From NCBI RefSeq assembly GCF_029906645.1, contig NZ_JARYGZ010000001.1:2476084-2540083 (forward strand): 64,000 nucleotides of DNA. The letters are read 5' to 3'. Each line of letters starts with the position of its first letter. Position 1 is the stretch's first letter. The notes beneath the pieces were generated by a model that saw only the letters and a list, made by a program, of their open reading frames with translations, did not search any database and had not been told where the DNA came from. The position numbers were made by a program, and so were the translations under genes. The stretch comes from Sphingomonas oryzagri. GTDB lineage: Bacteria > Pseudomonadota > Alphaproteobacteria > Sphingomonadales > Sphingomonadaceae. This document shows, in pieces, positions 63,101 through 64,000 of the stretch.

Positions 63101-64000
63101 GCCGGGCGTGACGTTGATCTCGCCGCCACCGCATCACGACATCTATTCGATCGAGGATCTGGCGCAGCTCATCTACGACCTCAAGCAGATCAACCCGCGC
63201 GCCCGCGTGTGCGTGAAGCTGGTGTCGTCCGCCGGCATCGGCACGATCGCGGCGGGCGTCGCCAAGGCGCATGCCGACGCGATCCTGATCGCAGGGCATG
63301 TCGGTGGCACGGGCGCCTCGCCGCAGACGTCGGTGAAGTATGCCGGCACGCCGTGGGAGATGGGCCTCACCGAAGCCAATCAGGTGCTGACCCTCAACGG
63401 CCTGCGCCACAAGGTGAAGCTGCGCACCGACGGCGGCCTCAAGACGGGGCGCGACATCGTGATCGCCGCGATCCTCGGCGCCGAGGAATTCGGCATCGGC
63501 ACGCTGTCGCTCGTCGCAATGGGCTGCATCATGGTGCGCCAGTGCCATTCGAACACCTGCCCGGTCGGCGTCTGCACGCAGGACGCCAAGCTGCGCGAGA
63601 AGTTCGTCGGCACGCCCGAGAAGGTCATCAACCTGATGACGTTCATCGCCGAGGAGGTGCGCGAGATCCTCGCCCGGCTGGGCGTGCGCTCGCTCGACGA
63701 GATCATCGGCCGCACCGAGCTGCTCCGCCAGGTCAGCCGCGGCGCCGAGCATCTCGACGACCTCGATCTCAATCCGATCCTCGCCAAGGTGGACGCGCCG
63801 GATCACCTGCGCCGCTACAATGTCGAGGGCAATCGCAACGAGGTGCCCGACAGCCTCGACGCGCAGATGATCCGCGATGCGGCCCCCGTCTTCGCGCGGC
63901 GGGAGAAGATGCAGCTGACCTATTCGGTGCGCAACACGCACCGCGCGGTCGGCACGCGCTTCTCCGCCGAGATCACCGCCAAGTACGGGATGAGCACGCT
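60111..64000 (+). CDS. gltB: Glutamate synthase large subunit (3' end outside window)
   Basis: About 1296 codons are present of an expected ~1500. The protein converts glutamine plus 2-oxoglutarate to two glutamates. A propeptide of 37 residues precedes the nucleophile Cys38 in EGDACGVGLVA, the N-terminal amidotransferase. Later come FHQRYSTNTFPQWWLAQPFR, the FMN domain with GMSLGALSPEAHETLA, GEGGEDKSRY and GHVGGTGASPQTSVKYAG, and the 3Fe-4S cysteines in GCIMVRQCHSNTCPVGVC. The C-terminal beta-helix domain is cut by the window edge. It is coupled to gltD. Confidence 0.97.
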   Translation, partial: MDNNFEQRSEAMAHFPTSEHERLAEHGMYRPEFEGDACGVGLVAATDGQPSRRVVSAAIDALKAVWHRGAVDADGKTGDGAGINVELPVHFFDDAIENGGHKPGQGRLAVGMIFLPRTDLGAQEACRTIVESEIIDFGYTIYGWRQVPVDVSVIGEKALQTRPEIEQIMIQGPAPDSMDAAEFEKNLYLIRRRIERKVIEAQINGFYVCSLSCRSIIYKGLFLAEELSVFYPDLMDERFVSRFAIFHQRYSTNTFPQWWLAQPFRTLAHNGEINTIRGNKNWMKSHEIKMAAIAFGEHSEDIKPLIPAGASDTAALDAVYEAIVRAGRDAPTAKLMLVPEAWQNSTDMKPEHRDMYAYYASVMEPWDGPAALAMTDGRWVVAGVDRNALRPLRTTLTADNLLIVGSETGMVVVPESTIVAKGRIGPGMMLAVDLDEGKLFGDIELKDRLAAEHPFGDYVKGFRKLTDLDVPEGDHVARFDRAELIRRQVAAGQTLEDMELILAPAVEDAKEAIGSMGDDTPLAVISDKPRVISQFFRQNFSQVTNPPIDSLRETRVMSLSTRFGNLGNILDTGPVQSSVLVLPSPVLSSTDWATLKAHFGASAAEIDCTFDPEAGADGLRNAIAEIRRKAEQAVREGRSELFLTDEHVGPDKCAIQMVLAAAAVHTHLVRRGLRSYASINVRSAECLDTHYFAVLIGVGATTVNAYLAEASIADRQSRGLFGERNLDECITRYRKAIDDGLLKIMAKMGIAVISSYRGGYNFEAVGLSRALCNDLFPGMPAKISGEGYASLKVNAVERHEKAFDAAVATLPIGGFYRQRAGGETHAYSATLMHLLQTSCSTDSYSTYLQFSRGVRDLPPVYLRDLLEFNWAREAISIDEVEAITEIRKRFVTPGMSLGALSPEAHETLAIAMNRIGAKAVSGEGGEDKSRYVPYENGDNANSVIKQVASGRFGVTAEYLGSAEELEIKVAQGAKPGEGGQLPGFKVTEFIAKLRHSTPGVTLISPPPHHDIYSIEDLAQLIYDLKQINPRARVCVKLVSSAGIGTIAAGVAKAHADAILIAGHVGGTGASPQTSVKYAGTPWEMGLTEANQVLTLNGLRHKVKLRTDGGLKTGRDIVIAAILGAEEFGIGTLSLVAMGCIMVRQCHSNTCPVGVCTQDAKLREKFVGTPEKVINLMTFIAEEVREILARLGVRSLDEIIGRTELLRQVSRGAEHLDDLDLNPILAKVDAPDHLRRYNVEGNRNEVPDSLDAQMIRDAAPVFARREKMQLTYSVRNTHRAVGTRFSAEITAKYGMST

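Noticed and set aside
60585-63941. An 1118-codon open frame on the minus strand
   Set aside because: It is antisense to gltB, whose motifs are clear on the plus strand. Long shadow frames are expected at this GC content.

Overview
The window is 64 kb of a GC-rich alphaproteobacterial chromosome, almost certainly a member of the Sphingomonadales (Sphingomonas or a close relative). The evidence is the gene content (Alphaproteobacteria-type dcw cluster, meso-diaminopimelate peptidoglycan genes, NDUFA9-like protein), many GTG starts in ATGA/GTGA overlaps, and several families of palindromic intergenic repeats of the kind common in sphingomonads. No rRNA genes and no CRISPR array were seen; one tRNA gene (Leu, anticodon CAG) is present.

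Layout. 1-6.7 kb: the end of a homocysteine methyltransferase gene, a secreted protein of unknown function, dgt, a TPR/SPOR envelope protein, a lipoprotein and a membrane diguanylate cyclase. 6.8-26.6 kb: a complete division and cell wall (dcw) cluster on the minus strand, in transcription order mraZ, rsmH, ftsL, ftsI, murE, murF, mraY, murD, ftsW, murG, murC, a 67-residue ORF, murB, a DUF4262 gene, ddlB, ftsQ, ftsA, ftsZ. Nearly every junction is a stop/start overlap, so translation is probably coupled. Two genes not normally part of dcw, the small ORF and the DUF4262 gene, sit inside it with the same overlapping junctions.

26.8-44.8 kb: cysK and a small membrane protein upstream of mraZ, a small lipoprotein, purL, a hemerythrin protein with a histone H1-like N-terminus, a DUF418 membrane protein, bfd-bfr (iron storage), an HPt protein, tusA-like, der, bamB with its YfgM-like partner (outer membrane assembly), panB, a four-gene minus-strand region around a cobalamin-binding protein, an alpha/beta hydrolase, and a nickel/cobalt efflux pair (rcnA-like pump and a CsoR/RcnR-family repressor) behind a GC-rich inverted-repeat operator.

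44.8-56.4 kb: a genomic island of about 11.6 kb inserted at the 3' end of tRNA-Leu(CAG). It has a near-identical 18/19-bp direct repeat at its two ends, a P4-type integrase next to the tRNA, an excisionase-like gene, a second tyrosine recombinase with a Cys4/HTH partner, an ankyrin protein and a type I restriction-modification operon (hsdM, hsdS, an unknown 140-residue gene, hsdR). All island genes are on the minus strand. Paired GCCCCCA repeats with a 12-bp period lie just inside both ends and are candidate integrase arm sites.

56.5-64 kb: an NDUFA9-like NAD-binding protein, uppP (undecaprenyl pyrophosphate recycling, linked in function to the dcw genes) and gltD-gltB (glutamate synthase), with gltB running off the right edge. 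Start positions were chosen by hand from Shine-Dalgarno spacing, overlap with the upstream stop, and family N-termini; alternatives are noted where the choice is weak. All family calls are from motif recognition, without database searches.
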